DNA of 64,000 bases from Micromonospora carbonacea (GCF_014205165.1 NZ_JACHMZ010000001.1:5376501-5440500); one strand, 5' to 3'. Shown: positions 50,992 to 62,239, numbered from the stretch's first letter. Numbers and translations: made by a program. Notes: generated by a model from the sequence alone, not told the origin.

Positions 50992-51007
50992 TGTCACGAA
51001 CGTGACA
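50992..51007. promoter_or_regulatory. 16-bp palindrome upstream of MBL gene
   Basis: TGTCACG, AA, CGTGACA: 7-bp perfect arms and a two-base centre, 130 bp before the MBL hydrolase start and 120 bp past the cysM stop. Shape suits a dimeric regulator; the regulator is not known. Confidence 0.5.
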
Positions 51008-51012
51008 CCCCC

Positions 51013-51077
51013 GGCCCGTCCCCGGGTCAGCGACGACGGACGGGCCGCCGCCGGTCACCCGGTCACGGCCCGTCCGT
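51013..51077 (-). terminator. Two mutually exclusive hairpins after cysM
   Basis: Arms GGCCCGTCC (51013-51021) with GGACGGGCC (51038-51046), or ACGGACGGGCCG (51036-51047) with CGGCCCGTCCGT (51066-51077). The middle arm can pair with either side. On the minus strand the 12-bp stem comes first after the cysM stop and likely terminates the mec-cysO-cysM unit. Confidence 0.65.
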
Positions 51078-51125
51078 GTCGTCACCCCGGCCGGCGCCCC
51101 GTCGGGCCCGTCGCCGGCCCCTTCG

Positions 51126-53019
<1,894 letters not shown>

Positions 53020-53026
53020 GCCGCCC

Positions 53027-53032
53027 AGCCTA
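53027..53032 (-). promoter_or_regulatory. Leaderless-type -10 for mec-cysO-cysM
   Basis: TAGGCT on the minus strand, seven bases before the GTG at 53019. Confidence 0.5.
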
Positions 53033-53073
53033 GCCCCTCGCCGACGCCCACAGCGAGGTGGCGCGGGTCACGG

Positions 53074-53574
53074 TCAGTCGATCATGGCGTTGAGCAGGGA
53101 TTCCTGGAGATAGCCGAGATAGGCGTAGACCGAAAGCTGGAACACCCGGCTCGACGACGGGTCGGCGCCGACCGCCGCGTCCAGCTCCGCGCCCAGGTCC
53201 GTGCCGTCCTTGATCTCCAGCCGGACGCCCATCGCGAGGCGGGCGTCGTTGAGGGCCCGCAGCCACGCCTCGGCCGCCTCGGCGTCGAGCTGCACCTCGC
53301 CACCGGCGGAGTCGGGCAGCGCGGCGAGGATCGCCCCGGCCTGGTCGATCTTGCCGGTCTTCAGGTCGCCCTCGGTGTACTTGCGGAACTCCGCCGTGCC
53401 CGCCGAGTCGTCCGGGTAGACCTCGGGGAAGAGCCGGCCGACCACCGGGTCGGTGTGGTCGAAGCCCTCGGTGAGCAGCCCCACCACCTCGGAGGCCACC
53501 TTGCGCAGCACCCGGACCTCGTCCACGGCCAGCGTGGCGACGTACCGCTCGCCCCGGCGACGGAACATGCTCAC
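53074..53574 (-). CDS. DUF2017 family protein
   Basis: 166 residues from GTG 53574 ([20 protein letters not shown]), which overlaps the clpS stop as GTGA; an ATG two codons later is also possible. All-helical, acidic protein with [14 protein letters not shown] and [17 protein letters not shown] blocks and a C-terminal [17 protein letters not shown]. This family always sits next to clpS in actinobacteria (Rv1332 in M. tuberculosis), but its role is unknown. A link to N-degron/ClpS-guided proteolysis is plausible. Confidence 0.88.
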   Translation of the reverse strand: MSMFRRRGERYVATLAVDEVRVLRKVASEVVGLLTEGFDHTDPVVGRLFPEVYPDDSAGTAEFRKYTEGDLKTGKIDQAGAILAALPDSAGGEVQLDAEAAEAWLRALNDARLAMGVRLEIKDGTDLGAELDAAVGADPSSSRVFQLSVYAYLGYLQESLLNAMID

Positions 53575-53861
53575 GACCTCTCCACCGTGGCCCACAGCCC
53601 GTACGCGTGCAGCTGCGCCGCGTCGTGCTCCATCCGCTCCCGGGCCCCGCTGGAGACCACCGCCCGCCCCTTGTGGTGCACGTCCAGCATGAGCTTCTCG
53701 GCCCTCTCCCGGCTGTAGCCGAACAGCTTCTGGAAGACCCAGGTCACGTACGACATCAGGTTGACCGGGTCGTCCCACACGATCGTCACCCATGGCCGGT
53801 CGGAGACCGGCACCTCTTCGGTGTCCGGGGTCTCGACCGGCGCAACCTGCGGAGCCGCCAT
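53571..53861 (-). CDS. clpS: ATP-dependent Clp protease adaptor ClpS
   Basis: 96 residues. Delivers N-degron substrates to ClpC/Clp[35 protein letters not shown] is shown by its edges: the DDPVN (N-degron pocket Asp/Asn) and [22 protein letters not shown] blocks are complete, with the pocket His pair DVHHKG. The N-terminal ~25 residues are a flexible Pro/Glu tail. ATG 53861 is used; an ATG three codons earlier is possible. Stop overlaps the DUF2017 GTG. Confidence 0.94.
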   Translation of the reverse strand: MAAPQVAPVETPDTEEVPVSDRPWVTIVWDDPVNLMSYVTWVFQKLFGYSRERAEKLMLDVHHKGRAVVSSGARERMEHDAAQLHAYGLWATVERS

Positions 53862-53988
53862 GCCCCCCATCGTGCCACCGGTCGCGGGGAAGCGATGAAC
53901 CGGAACGCCGGACGGGCCCGGATCGGCCGCCGGAGCGGCGCACCGGGCCGGCCCGGCCGGGCCCCGCCACCGCGCGCCGGGCCCGCCG

Positions 53989-55635
53989 TCAGGCGAGCAG
54001 GATGCCGTGGTCGAGCGCATCGGCCAGCACCGTGCCGAGCGAGAGCCGGACCGCCTCGAACCGCCGGGACACCTCCCGGGTCAGCTCCAGCTCGACCTCG
54101 CGCAGGGCCCGCTGCGCCCAGGCCCGGGCACCGCCCGGGTCGTCGTTGCCGGGGCCGCGCCAGCGCTGCCAGCACCCGCCGGAGAGCCCCACGGCGATCG
54201 GCGGGAGCACCTCGGGGCGCTCCGCGCCCGGATAGCCGCGCAGCGCGTCGGACGCGCCGGGGCCGGTCAGCTCCGCCACCCCGGCGGTGCTGGTGACCAG
54301 CAGCACCCGGTCGAGGCCCCGGCCCGCCGCGTGGTCGTCGAGCCCGAACCGCACGGCCTCGGCGATCCGCCGCCGTACGCCGTCGGGGACCGGTCCGCCG
54401 AGGACCCGCTCGGCGGCGTCGTCGCAGATGGCCCGCACGGCCCGGTCGCACAGGGCGGTGGCGAACAGGGAGAGCACCTCCAGCTCCCGGTCGAGCAGTT
54501 GCGGCAGCCCCGCGCACCCGACCCCGAAGACGATCTCCTGCACCACCCGCAGGTGTGTGTCGGCCAACTCCAGGGCGACGTCCTGCCGGATCCGCTGGGC
54601 GCAGGAGCGGGCCTGCCGTTCGAGCTGACCGGCCCAGTCGGTCGCCTCCGCGCCGGGCAGGACCGGCACCCGGTCGTGCGCGCCGGGCGGCTCGGGCGGC
54701 TGGGCGCTGCACCGGCGCAGTCCCTCGTCGGCGGCCCACCCCACGACGGCCCGGCGCAGCGCCTCGGTGTCGTCGGGGCGGGCCGGGTACCACCGTGCCC
54801 GGGCCAGCCCGGGCGCGGCGGCGAGCAGCGCGGCGCGGTGCGCGGCGACCGCCACCCCGGCCGGATCCACCGACCCGGCCGACCCGGGCGGACCGGCCGG
54901 ACCGGGCAGGTCAGGCAGGTCGGGCGGCCCGGCGGGCGTCGGCGGGTCAGCCGGCCCGGGCGGCCCGGCGAGCTCCGGCGACGCGGCCAGCTCCGGCGGC
55001 CCGGCCGACTCCGGCGGCCCGGCCAGCTCCGGCGACGCGGCCCAGCCCGACAGCCCCGGGGTGACGACGAAGAAGACCTCGGCCGGCAGGGCGGCGACCT
55101 CGGCCAGCAGGCGCAGCTCGGCGGCGCTGAACGCCTGGTCGGCGGCGATCACGAAGAGCAGCGCCCCGGCCCGGCCGACCGCGTCGAGCAGCAGCCGCCC
55201 GCCGGCGAGGCCGAGGGTCCCGGTGTCGGGCGTGTCGACCACGGCGAACCGCCGCAGCAGCGGCTCGGCGACGGTCAGCTCGACCCGCCGCGGCGGCCGG
55301 GCCAGCGCCGGCCCCGTCGCCGAGCCGTCCGGCGCGTACGCGTGCGGCTGCCGGTAGCCCGGCACGTACGCGGCCCGCGTCGACACCCGGGCGTGGTCGA
55401 CCAGCAGCCAGCTCCCGGGCGGCACGGCGAGCCGCTCCGGGGCGAGCCCCAGCAGGGCGGCGAGCACGTCGCGGCGCGCGGCGCCGGCCGGGCCGGCGGC
55501 GACCACGGCGAGGGGCTCGCCCGCCGACGGCTCGGTGCGCCCGAGTCGGGCGGGCAGCGGGGCGCGGCGCGGCGGGGCGGCGGGGTCGCCCGGTTCGTCG
55601 GGCACGGCGACCCCGGGGAGAGGGCCCGGCTTCAT
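53989..55635 (-). CDS. Degenerate dynamin-like GTPase
   Basis: 548 residues. The core resembles a P-loop GTPase: [22 protein letters not shown] stands where G1 should be but lacks the Lys-Ser/Thr, [14 protein letters not shown] is a G3 (DTPx) strand, and FVVTPGLSG sits where G4 would be, without NKxD. A 60-residue Pro/Ala/Gly-rich segment (200-260) then interrupts the fold. The C-terminal ~230 residues are helical ([34 protein letters not shown]). Similar proteins near IniA-like or cell-division GTPases exist in actinobacteria. It is probably not an active GTPase; it diverges from the LAL regulator at 55834. Confidence 0.7.
   Translation of the reverse strand: MKPGPLPGVAVPDEPGDPAAPPRRAPLPARLGRTEPSAGEPLAVVAAGPAGAARRDVLAALLGLAPERLAVPPGSWLLVDHARVSTRAAYVPGYRQPHAYAPDGSATGPALARPPRRVELTVAEPLLRRFAVVDTPDTGTLGLAGGRLLLDAVGRAGALLFVIAADQAFSAAELRLLAEVAALPAEVFFVVTPGLSGWAASPELAGPPESAGPPELAASPELAGPPGPADPPTPAGPPDLPDLPGPAGPPGSAGSVDPAGVAVAAHRAALLAAAPGLARARWYPARPDDTEALRRAVVGWAADEGLRRCSAQPPEPPGAHDRVPVLPGAEATDWAGQLERQARSCAQRIRQDVALELADTHLRVVQEIVFGVGCAGLPQLLDRELEVLSLFATALCDRAVRAICDDAAERVLGGPVPDGVRRRIAEAVRFGLDDHAAGRGLDRVLLVTSTAGVAELTGPGASDALRGYPGAERPEVLPPIAVGLSGGCWQRWRGPGNDDPGGARAWAQRALREVELELTREVSRRFEAVRLSLGTVLADALDHGILLA
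54856..55038 (-). repeat. Pro/Ala/Gly-rich insertion coding region
   Basis: Codons 200-260 of the GTPase-like gene repeat [18 protein letters not shown] and related strings, with visible near-identical DNA units (GGCCCGGCCAGCTCCGGC). Suggests expansion by slippage. Confidence 0.7.
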
Positions 55636-55821
55636 CAGCGGCCTCCCGGTGCGGGCGGCCGCGGGGGACCCGGCCGCGTGGATCATCCGGCGGTGGCACC
55701 CGGATGCGGGAAGATTACGCCTTTGGGACAGCTCGACCGCGCCGGTCGGATACTCACCGGTAATCGACAGGTTACTCAACTTCGCCGCGTGACGGTGCCC
55801 GTACGGAAGGATGGCGGTCGA

Positions 55822-55827
55822 TATGCT
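55822..55827 (+). promoter_or_regulatory. Leaderless-type -10 for LAL regulator
   Basis: TATGCT, six bases, then ATG at 55834. No ribosome-binding site. Confidence 0.55.
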
Positions 55828-55833
55828 GCCCGG

Positions 55834-58644
55834 ATGAGTCGGTGGGACTTCGTCGGCCGCCGCGCCGAGCTCGACCGTCTCCTGGTCGCGGCGACCGGGG
55901 CGACGGAACGCGGGCTCTTCCTCAGCGGCTCCGCCGGGGTCGGCAAGAGCCGGCTGCTGCGCGAGGCGCTCACCGCCGTCCCCGCCGACCGGCACGCCGT
56001 CTGGTCGGTCTCGGCCAGCGCCACCACCGCCGCCCTGCCCTTCGGCGGCATGGTCCAGGTGCTCCCCGCCGAGCCGCCGGAGGGGCTCTCCCCCGCCGGA
56101 GTGCTGCGCTGGGCGGTGGGCCAGTTGCAGCAGCGGGCCGCCGGGCGGCGCATCGTGCTGGCCGTCGACGACGCGCACCTGCTCGACCCGCCCTCGGCCG
56201 CGCTGGTGCACCTGGTGGCCCGCGTCGAGAACACCACGGTGATCGGGACGCTGCGCGACGGCGAGCAACTGCCGCTGCCCATCCGGGCACTGTGGACCGA
56301 CGACCTGGTCGACCGCGTGGAGCTGGCCCCGCTGGGGCCCGCCGACACCGCCGGGCTGCTCGCCGCCATCCTCGGCGGCCCCGTCGACGCGTGCTCCGCC
56401 GACCGGCTGTGGCGGCTCTCCGGCGGCAACCCGCTGCTGCTGCGCGAGCTCGTCATGGGCGCGCCGGCCGACGAGCTGACCCGCACGTACGGCGTCTGGC
56501 GGTGGACCGGGCGGCCGGCGCTGGCCCCCAGCCTCACCGACCTCATCGACACCCGCATCGGGCGGCTCACGCCCGGGGTGCGGGCGGTTCTGGAGCTGGT
56601 CGCCTTCGGCGAGCCGCTCGGGCTGCGCCTGCTCGACCAGGCGGTGGAGCCGGCCGACGTGGAGACCGCCGAGGAGCGCGGGCTGATCGCGGTGGAGCCC
56701 AACGACCGCCGCACCGACGTGCGGCTGGCGCACCCGCTCTACGGCGAGATGATGCGCCGACGGTGCCCGGTCAGCCGCACCCGCCGCCTACAGGCCCGCC
56801 TCGCCGAGCTGCTGGAGGCGGCGGGGGCGCGCCGCCGCGACGACCTGCTGCGGGTGGCGGTCTGGCGGCTCGACTCCGGCACCGCGCAGGACCCGGCGCT
56901 ACTGCTCGGGGCCGCCGCGCAGGCGTTCGCCCGGTACGACGTACCACTGGCGACCCGGCTGGCCCGGGCGGCGCTGGACGCCGACGGCGGCTTCGACGCC
57001 GCGGAGCTGCTGGCCACCCTCCTGATGTTCGCCGACCGGCCGGAGGAGGCGATCGCGATGCTCGACTCCGTCGCGCAGGACGCGGCGGAGCAGGCGAGGT
57101 GCGTGCGGTGGCTGACCGTCCGCGGAATGGTCAGCTACTGGGGGCTCAGCCGGGAGTCCACCGTCGACGAGATCGCGGCGCGCGGCACGGAGCTGACCGA
57201 CGCCGCCGGCCGGGCCCGGGTGCACGCCTTCGAGGCGATCATGCGGCTGCACCGGCTCGACACGGCCCGGGCCGTGCGGCTGGCCCAGGCGGTGCTGGAC
57301 CGCCCGGCCGCCAGCGCGGCCGCCCGGGAGCTGGCCCGCTGCACCCTCGCCCACCTCCAGGCCGCCCAGGGGCAGTTCGCCCGCAGCGGCGCGGCGATCG
57401 GGCAGGTGCAGGCCGAGGCGGCCCGCTGGCGCGCCGACATGCCCTACCTCCAGCTCGCGCTGGAGCTGGCCCGGGGCACCCGGCTCGCGCTCGCCGGCGA
57501 CCTGGCCGGCATCGACGCCATCGTGGCCGACGAGTTCGCCGACCTGGCCGGGGCGGGCGACTTCCGGCTCGGCACCGGCTACCTGGGCATCCTCCGGGCG
57601 TACGCGGCGCGGCTGCGCGGCAGCAGCGGCACCGCGCTGAAGACGGCCCTGGAGGCGTGCGCGGTGCTCGCCACCAGCCGGGTGTACGCGGGCCTGGCCC
57701 ACGCCGAGCGGGCGCAGGCGGCGGCGCTGCGGGGCGACGCCGCGCACGCCGCCGAGGCGATGGCCGAGGCGGACCGCACCCACGCCCCCGGGATGGCGGT
57801 GCTCTACCCCTGGCTGGAGCAGGCCCGGGGCGCGGTGCTCGCCGCCGGCGGCGACCAGGCCGGCGCGACCAAGCACCTCGCCGCCCTCGCCGACCGGCTC
57901 CGCGACGACGGGCTCGCCGGCCACGAGCTGCTCGTCCTGCACGACCTGGTGCGGCTGGACGCCGCCGCCGCGCCCGTGGGGCCGACCTGCACCGACGGCG
58001 GCCGGCGGACGGTCGCCCAGCGGCTCGCCGAGCTCTGCGAACGGGTCGACGGCCCGCTGCCGCCCCTGCTGGCCCGGTACGCCCGGGCCGCCGTCGCCGG
58101 ACCGGCCGACGACCTGCTCGCGGTCGCCGACGGCCTCGCCGCGCTGGACCTGCGGGTCTGGGCCGCCGAGGCGGCCGCGACGGCGGTGCACCGGCTGCGC
58201 GGCGGCCGCTCCGGCGCGGCGGTCGCCGCCCACGGGCGCCTCGGCGAGTTGCTCGGGCGGTGTGACCAGGTCGACACCCCCGCGCTGCGGCTCGGGGAGC
58301 CCGCCCTGACCGACCGGGAGTGGGAGGTCGCCCGGCTCGCCGCCGAGGGCGTCACCAGCCGCGCCATCGGCGAGCGCCTCTTCCTGTCCAGCCGCACCGT
58401 GGACAACCACCTGCACCGGATCTACCACAAGCTCGGCGTGACCGGCCGGGCCGAGCTGCGGTCCGCCCTACGCTGGCCATCGGGTTCTCCGGGCTCTGCG
58501 GGCTCTCCGGGTTGTCCCGGTTCTCCGGACCCTCCGGGCGACGGCGGCGGGCGGCACTTCCCGGGCGGCGACGGCGGGTGGCCCCGCCCCGGCCCCGACG
58601 AGGGGCGGCCCTTCCCGGGCCAGGGGGGCGAGCCGGAAAGGTGA
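55834..58644 (+). CDS. LAL-type LuxR regulator (large ATP-binding)
   Basis: 936 residues. N-terminal AAA-like NTPase: WDFVGRRAELDRL, Walker A GSAGVGKS (32-39), Walker B RIVLAVDDAH (106-115), LWRLSGGNPLLLREL sensor region. A helical TPR-like middle (~330-830) follows, then the LuxR HTH at the C-terminus (LTDREWEVARLAAEGVTSRAIG, SSRTVDNHLHRIYHKLG). After the HTH comes a ~60-residue Pro/Gly-rich tail (PSGSPGSAGSPGCPGSP), not usual for the family. LAL proteins activate genes in response to ligands; MalT is the model. The target is unknown. pncB starts 17 bp downstream. Confidence 0.9.
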   Translation: MSRWDFVGRRAELDRLLVAATGATERGLFLSGSAGVGKSRLLREALTAVPADRHAVWSVSASATTAALPFGGMVQVLPAEPPEGLSPAGVLRWAVGQLQQRAAGRRIVLAVDDAHLLDPPSAALVHLVARVENTTVIGTLRDGEQLPLPIRALWTDDLVDRVELAPLGPADTAGLLAAILGGPVDACSADRLWRLSGGNPLLLRELVMGAPADELTRTYGVWRWTGRPALAPSLTDLIDTRIGRLTPGVRAVLELVAFGEPLGLRLLDQAVEPADVETAEERGLIAVEPNDRRTDVRLAHPLYGEMMRRRCPVSRTRRLQARLAELLEAAGARRRDDLLRVAVWRLDSGTAQDPALLLGAAAQAFARYDVPLATRLARAALDADGGFDAAELLATLLMFADRPEEAIAMLDSVAQDAAEQARCVRWLTVRGMVSYWGLSRESTVDEIAARGTELTDAAGRARVHAFEAIMRLHRLDTARAVRLAQAVLDRPAASAAARELARCTLAHLQAAQGQFARSGAAIGQVQAEAARWRADMPYLQLALELARGTRLALAGDLAGIDAIVADEFADLAGAGDFRLGTGYLGILRAYAARLRGSSGTALKTALEACAVLATSRVYAGLAHAERAQAAALRGDAAHAAEAMAEADRTHAPGMAVLYPWLEQARGAVLAAGGDQAGATKHLAALADRLRDDGLAGHELLVLHDLVRLDAAAAPVGPTCTDGGRRTVAQRLAELCERVDGPLPPLLARYARAAVAGPADDLLAVADGLAALDLRVWAAEAAATAVHRLRGGRSGAAVAAHGRLGELLGRCDQVDTPALRLGEPALTDREWEVARLAAEGVTSRAIGERLFLSSRTVDNHLHRIYHKLGVTGRAELRSALRWPSGSPGSAGSPGCPGSPDPPGDGGGRHFPGGDGGWPRPGPDEGRPFPGQGGEPER

Positions 58645-58648
58645 ACTC

Positions 58649-58654
58649 TAGGCT
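58649..58654 (+). promoter_or_regulatory. Leaderless-type -10 for pncB
   Basis: TAGGCT, six bases, then GTG at 58661. Separate start despite the 16-bp gap to the upstream stop. Confidence 0.55.
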
Positions 58655-58660
58655 GGGCAG

Positions 58661-59947
58661 GTGAGCACCTTTCGCCCCGCGCTGCTGACCGACCACTACG
58701 AGCTGACCATGGTCAGTGCCGCCCTGGCCGACGGCACCGCCGACCGCCCGTGCGTCTTCGAGGTCTTCAGCCGTCGGCTGCCCACCGGCCGCCGCTACGG
58801 GGTGGTGGCAGGCACCGCCCGGCTGATCGACATGATCCGCGACTTCCGCTTCTCCGCCGACGAGGTCGACTTCCTGCGCCGCACGGGCGTCGTCGACGAC
58901 GCCGGCGCGGAGTGGCTGGCCCGCTACCGCTTCACCGGCGACATCGACGGATACGCCGAGGGCGAGCTGTTCTTCCCCGGCTCGCCGATCCTCACCGTCT
59001 CCGGCGGCTTCGCCGAGTGCGTCGTGCTGGAGACGCTGGTGCTGTCGGTGCTCAACTACGACTGCGCGGTCGCCGCGGCGGCCGCCCGGATGGTCACCGC
59101 CGCCCGGGGCCGCGCGCTGATCGAGATGGGCTCCCGGCGGGCCCACGAGGAGGCGGCCGTCGCCGCGGCGCGGGCGGCCTACCTGGCCGGGTTCCGGTTC
59201 ACCTCCAACCTGGCCGCCGGCCAGCGCTACGGCATCCCGACCGCCGGCACGGCCGCGCACGCGTTCACCCTGCTGCACGACGACGAGCGGGCCGCGTTCG
59301 CCTCGCAGGTCGCCACGCTGGGCAAGGACACCACGCTGCTGGTCGACACGTACGACATCAGCCAGGGCATCCGCAACGCCATCGCGGTGGCCGGGCCGGA
59401 GCTGCGGGCCGTCCGGATCGACTCCGGCGACCTCGCGGTGATCGCCCAGCAGTCGCGCGAGCTGCTCGACTCGCTCGGCGCCACCGAGACGAAGATCATC
59501 GTCTCCGGCGACCTCGACGAGTACGCCATCGCCGCGCTCGCCGCCGAGCCCGTCGACATGTACGGGGCGGGCACCGCCGTCGTCACCGGCTCCGGCGCGC
59601 CCACCGCCGGGCTGGTCTACAAGCTGGTCGAGGTGGCCGGGCGGCCGGTCGTCAAGCGCTCCGAGCACAAGGCCACCATCGGCGGCCGGAAGGTCGCGGT
59701 ACGCCGGCACAAGCCCACCGGCACCGCGACCGAGGAGATCATCGTGCCGCAGGGCGTGCCCGACCGGCAGCCGCACGACCGGCTGCTCCAGCGGACGTAC
59801 GTGGCCGGCGGCGAGCCGGTCGAGCCGCCGACGCTGGACGAGTCGCGGGAACACCTGCGGCAGTGCCTCATCTCGATCCCGTGGGAGGGCCTCAAGCTCT
59901 CCGCCGGCGACCCGGCGGTCCCGGTGACCGTCGTCCCCGCCGGCTGA
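58661..59947 (+). CDS. pncB: Nicotinate phosphoribosyltransferase
   Basis: 428 residues. Makes nicotinate mononucleotide from nicotinate, PRPP and ATP. LLTDHYELTMVSAALADG and CVFEVFSRRLPTGRRYGVVAG in outline at the N-terminus, EMGSRRAHEEAAVAAARAAYL (substrate site), FRFTSNLAAGQRYGIPTAGTAAHAF (catalytic His block) and VRIDSGDL. The counterpart of M. tuberculosis PncB1 (Rv1330c). Runs with pncA 53 bp downstream, giving a nicotinamide-to-NaMN salvage pair. Confidence 0.94.
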   Translation: MSTFRPALLTDHYELTMVSAALADGTADRPCVFEVFSRRLPTGRRYGVVAGTARLIDMIRDFRFSADEVDFLRRTGVVDDAGAEWLARYRFTGDIDGYAEGELFFPGSPILTVSGGFAECVVLETLVLSVLNYDCAVAAAAARMVTAARGRALIEMGSRRAHEEAAVAAARAAYLAGFRFTSNLAAGQRYGIPTAGTAAHAFTLLHDDERAAFASQVATLGKDTTLLVDTYDISQGIRNAIAVAGPELRAVRIDSGDLAVIAQQSRELLDSLGATETKIIVSGDLDEYAIAALAAEPVDMYGAGTAVVTGSGAPTAGLVYKLVEVAGRPVVKRSEHKATIGGRKVAVRRHKPTGTATEEIIVPQGVPDRQPHDRLLQRTYVAGGEPVEPPTLDESREHLRQCLISIPWEGLKLSAGDPAVPVTVVPAG

Positions 59948-60000
59948 CCCGACCGACACCCGACCCCCGTCGCCCCGCACCGCGAAGGAGCACCCCTGGC

Positions 60001-60582
60001 ATGGCGAACGCGCTGATCATCGTCGACGTGCAGAACGACTTCTGCGAGGGCGGCTCCCTCGCGGTGGCCGGCGGCGCCGGCGTCGCGGCGGGGATCTCCC
60101 GGCTGCTCGCCGCAGAGCCCGACCGCTGGGACCACGTGGTGGCGACGAAGGACTACCACGTCGACCCGGGCGCGCACTTCGGCAACCCGCCCGACTACGT
60201 CGACTCCTGGCCCGCCCACTGCGTCGTCGGCACGCCCGGCTCGGAGTTCCACCCCGAGCTGGCCACCGGCCGGATCGAGGCGATCTTCCACAAGGGCGAG
60301 CACGCGGCGGCATACTCCGGCTTCGAGGGGCACGCCGCCGACGGCGAGCACCTCGCCGACTGGCTCCGCGCCCGCGGGGTCGACCGGGTCGACGTGGTCG
60401 GCGTCGCCACCGACCACTGCGTACGGGCCACCGCCCTGGACGCCGCCCGGGAGGGGTTCGCCACCACCGTCCTGCTCGACCTCACCGCCGCCGTGGCGCC
60501 CGAGACGCTGGACGTGGCCCTGCGGGCGATGGAGGGGGCGGGGGTGGCGATGACCGGCACGCCGGTGGTCAGAGCCGCCTGA
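60001..60582 (+). CDS. pncA: Nicotinamidase
   Basis: 193 residues. Hydrolyses nicotinamide to nicotinate, feeding PncB. Catalytic triad Asp9 (VDVQNDFC), Lys98 (FHKGE) and Cys140 (VATDHCV); metal ligands in DYHVDPGAHF (Asp51, His53) and His73. ATG 60001 has GAAGGAG upstream. In M. tuberculosis this enzyme activates pyrazinamide. Length and motifs are complete. Confidence 0.95.
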   Translation: MANALIIVDVQNDFCEGGSLAVAGGAGVAAGISRLLAAEPDRWDHVVATKDYHVDPGAHFGNPPDYVDSWPAHCVVGTPGSEFHPELATGRIEAIFHKGEHAAAYSGFEGHAADGEHLADWLRARGVDRVDVVGVATDHCVRATALDAAREGFATTVLLDLTAAVAPETLDVALRAMEGAGVAMTGTPVVRAA

Positions 60583-60648
60583 ACGGGTAAACCGCTGGCG
60601 GGTGTCACACCCCCGGTCGAGGATGTCGGGCGGAGGTGTCCCACCGTC

Positions 60649-61956
60649 GTGAACATGTCGCCCTACCGGCAGGCGCTCGCCCTGCCCGGCCTTCGGTCGC
60701 TGCTGCTGGTCTCCGTGCTCGCCCGCGTTCCGCTCACCGCGACCGGGGTGACCATCACCTTCCACGTGGTGCTGGACCTCGGCCGGGGCTACGGCGCGGC
60801 CGGCCTGGTCGGGGCGGCGATGACCGTCGGCGCGGCACTCGGCGGCCCGCTGCTCGGGCGGCTCGTCGACCGGCGCGGCCTGCGCCCGGTGCTCGTGCTG
60901 ACCACCGCCGCCGAGGCGATCTTCTGGTCCACCGCGCCGGCACTGCCGTACCCGGTGCTGCTGCCGGCCGCGTTCGTCGCCGGCCTGCTCGCCCTGCCGA
61001 TCTTCTCGGTGATCCGGCAGTCCATCGCCGCGCTCGCGCCGCCCGAGCACCGCCGCCCGGCGTACGCGCTGGACTCGATGTCGGTGGAGCTGTCGTTCAT
61101 GGTCGGCCCCGCCCTCGCCGTGGCGATGTCCACCGCCGTGTCCGCCCGGGTCACCCTCTACGCGGTCGGCGCGGGCATCGTCGCCGCCGGCATCACCCTC
61201 TGGCTGCTCGACCCGCCCACCCGCGCCGCCGACGAGCCCGCCCCGCAGCGGCGTCGGGTGCCCCGCCGGGAGTGGCTGACCCGCCGGATGGTCGCCGTCC
61301 TCGCCGTGAGCCTCGCCACGACCCTCGTGCTCGGGGGCACCGACGTCGCGGTCGTCGCCGTGCTGCGCGCCGGCGGCGAGGTCGGCTGGACCGGGGTGGT
61401 GCTCGCCGCGTGGGCGGTCGCGTCGCTGGTCGGCGGCTTCGCGTACGGCGCGGTCAGCCGCCCGGTCTCGCCCCTGGCCCTGGTCACCGTGCTCAGCCTG
61501 TGCACCATCCCCGTCGGGCTCGGCGGCGCGCACTGGTGGCTGCTCTGCCTGGCCCTCGTCCCGGCCGGGATGCTCTGCGCGCCGACGCTCGCCGCGACGG
61601 CCGACACGGTCAGCCGGCTCGTCCCGGCCGAGGTGCGGGGCGAGGCGATGGGCCTGCACGGCTCGGCGGTGACCGTCGGCATCGCCCTCGGTGCGCCGCT
61701 GGCCGGCGCGGTCATCGACGCCTCCGCCCCGCCGTGGGGCTTCGTGGTCACCGGCGCGATCGGGCTGCTGGTCGCCGCCGCCGTGCTCCCCGCCGAGCTG
61801 CTCCGCCGCGCCACCCCGACGGCGGCCACCCCGACGATGGCCGCCCCGACGATGGCCGCCCCGGCTCCCGCGGCGGACCCGTTCCCGGCCGAACCGGTTC
61901 CCGCGTCGCCGTGCCCTGCTGCGCCGGCCTCCGCCACCACCGGCGTCACCGATTGA
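60649..61956 (+). CDS. MFS transporter
   Basis: 435 residues with 12 hydrophobic segments in two halves. GRLVDRRGLRPVLVL between spans two and three is the MFS motif A; RREWLTRRMVAVLAVSLAT lies after the central loop. A low-complexity tail (TPTAATPTMAAPTMAAPAPA) follows span 12. Drug-export-type fold; substrate unknown. GTG 60649 or ATG 60655 could start it. GGAGG lies at 60633-60637, rather far from both. Transcribed with pncA and possibly pncB. Confidence 0.85.
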   Translation: MNMSPYRQALALPGLRSLLLVSVLARVPLTATGVTITFHVVLDLGRGYGAAGLVGAAMTVGAALGGPLLGRLVDRRGLRPVLVLTTAAEAIFWSTAPALPYPVLLPAAFVAGLLALPIFSVIRQSIAALAPPEHRRPAYALDSMSVELSFMVGPALAVAMSTAVSARVTLYAVGAGIVAAGITLWLLDPPTRAADEPAPQRRRVPRREWLTRRMVAVLAVSLATTLVLGGTDVAVVAVLRAGGEVGWTGVVLAAWAVASLVGGFAYGAVSRPVSPLALVTVLSLCTIPVGLGGAHWWLLCLALVPAGMLCAPTLAATADTVSRLVPAEVRGEAMGLHGSAVTVGIALGAPLAGAVIDASAPPWGFVVTGAIGLLVAAAVLPAELLRRATPTAATPTMAAPTMAAPAPAADPFPAEPVPASPCPAAPASATTGVTD

Positions 61957-61990
61957 CCCGCTGCGCACGGTGGCACGGCGTGCACGGTGG

Positions 61991-62062
61991 GGCCGGGGCC
62001 GACCGTGCCCGGCTCCGGGCGGTCAGGCTTGATCCCTCCGCCGGTCACGGTCGGCCCCGGCC
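61991..62062 (+). terminator. Long hairpin after MFS gene
   Basis: 17-bp perfect arms, GGCCGGGGCCGACCGTG (61991-62007) and complement (62046-62062), with a 38-nt loop that itself contains CCCGG-CT-CCGGG. Located 35 bp after the MFS stop. Confidence 0.65.
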
Positions 62063-62128
62063 GTCGGTGGTCACCCGGGTCGCGGGCCGCGAAGGCCAGT
62101 CGGCACCGCCGCCCCGCGCCTGATCGCC

Positions 62129-62217
62129 CCGCCATGTCGGTGACACGGCGGTATCCCATCCCCTCCGACCCCGCCATGTCGCCGACATGGCGAGCAACCC
62201 AACCGAGCAACCCAACC
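62129..62217. repeat. Two CGCCATGTCG palindromes and a 13-bp direct repeat
   Basis: CCGCCATGTC/GACACGGCGG (62129-62151, one mismatch) and CGCCATGTCG-C-CGACATGGCG (62172-62192, perfect), then GAGCAACCCAACC twice (62192-62204, 62205-62217). The shared CCGCCATGTCG core suggests two copies of one dispersed element. Non-coding interval between the MFS gene and ctaD. Confidence 0.8.
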
Positions 62218-62239
62218 GGGCGGGCTGGCCCAGGGCGGC

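Noticed and set aside
54007..55833. Plus-strand open frame running into the LAL gene
   Set aside because: It mirrors the GTPase-like gene on the other strand, lacks domains, and the LAL NTPase begins cleanly at 55834.
53989..56733. Very long minus-strand reading frame beyond the GTPase-like start
   Set aside because: The part upstream of 55635 lies opposite the LAL regulator and reads as low-complexity Arg/Gly/Gln; it is a product of GC-rich third positions.
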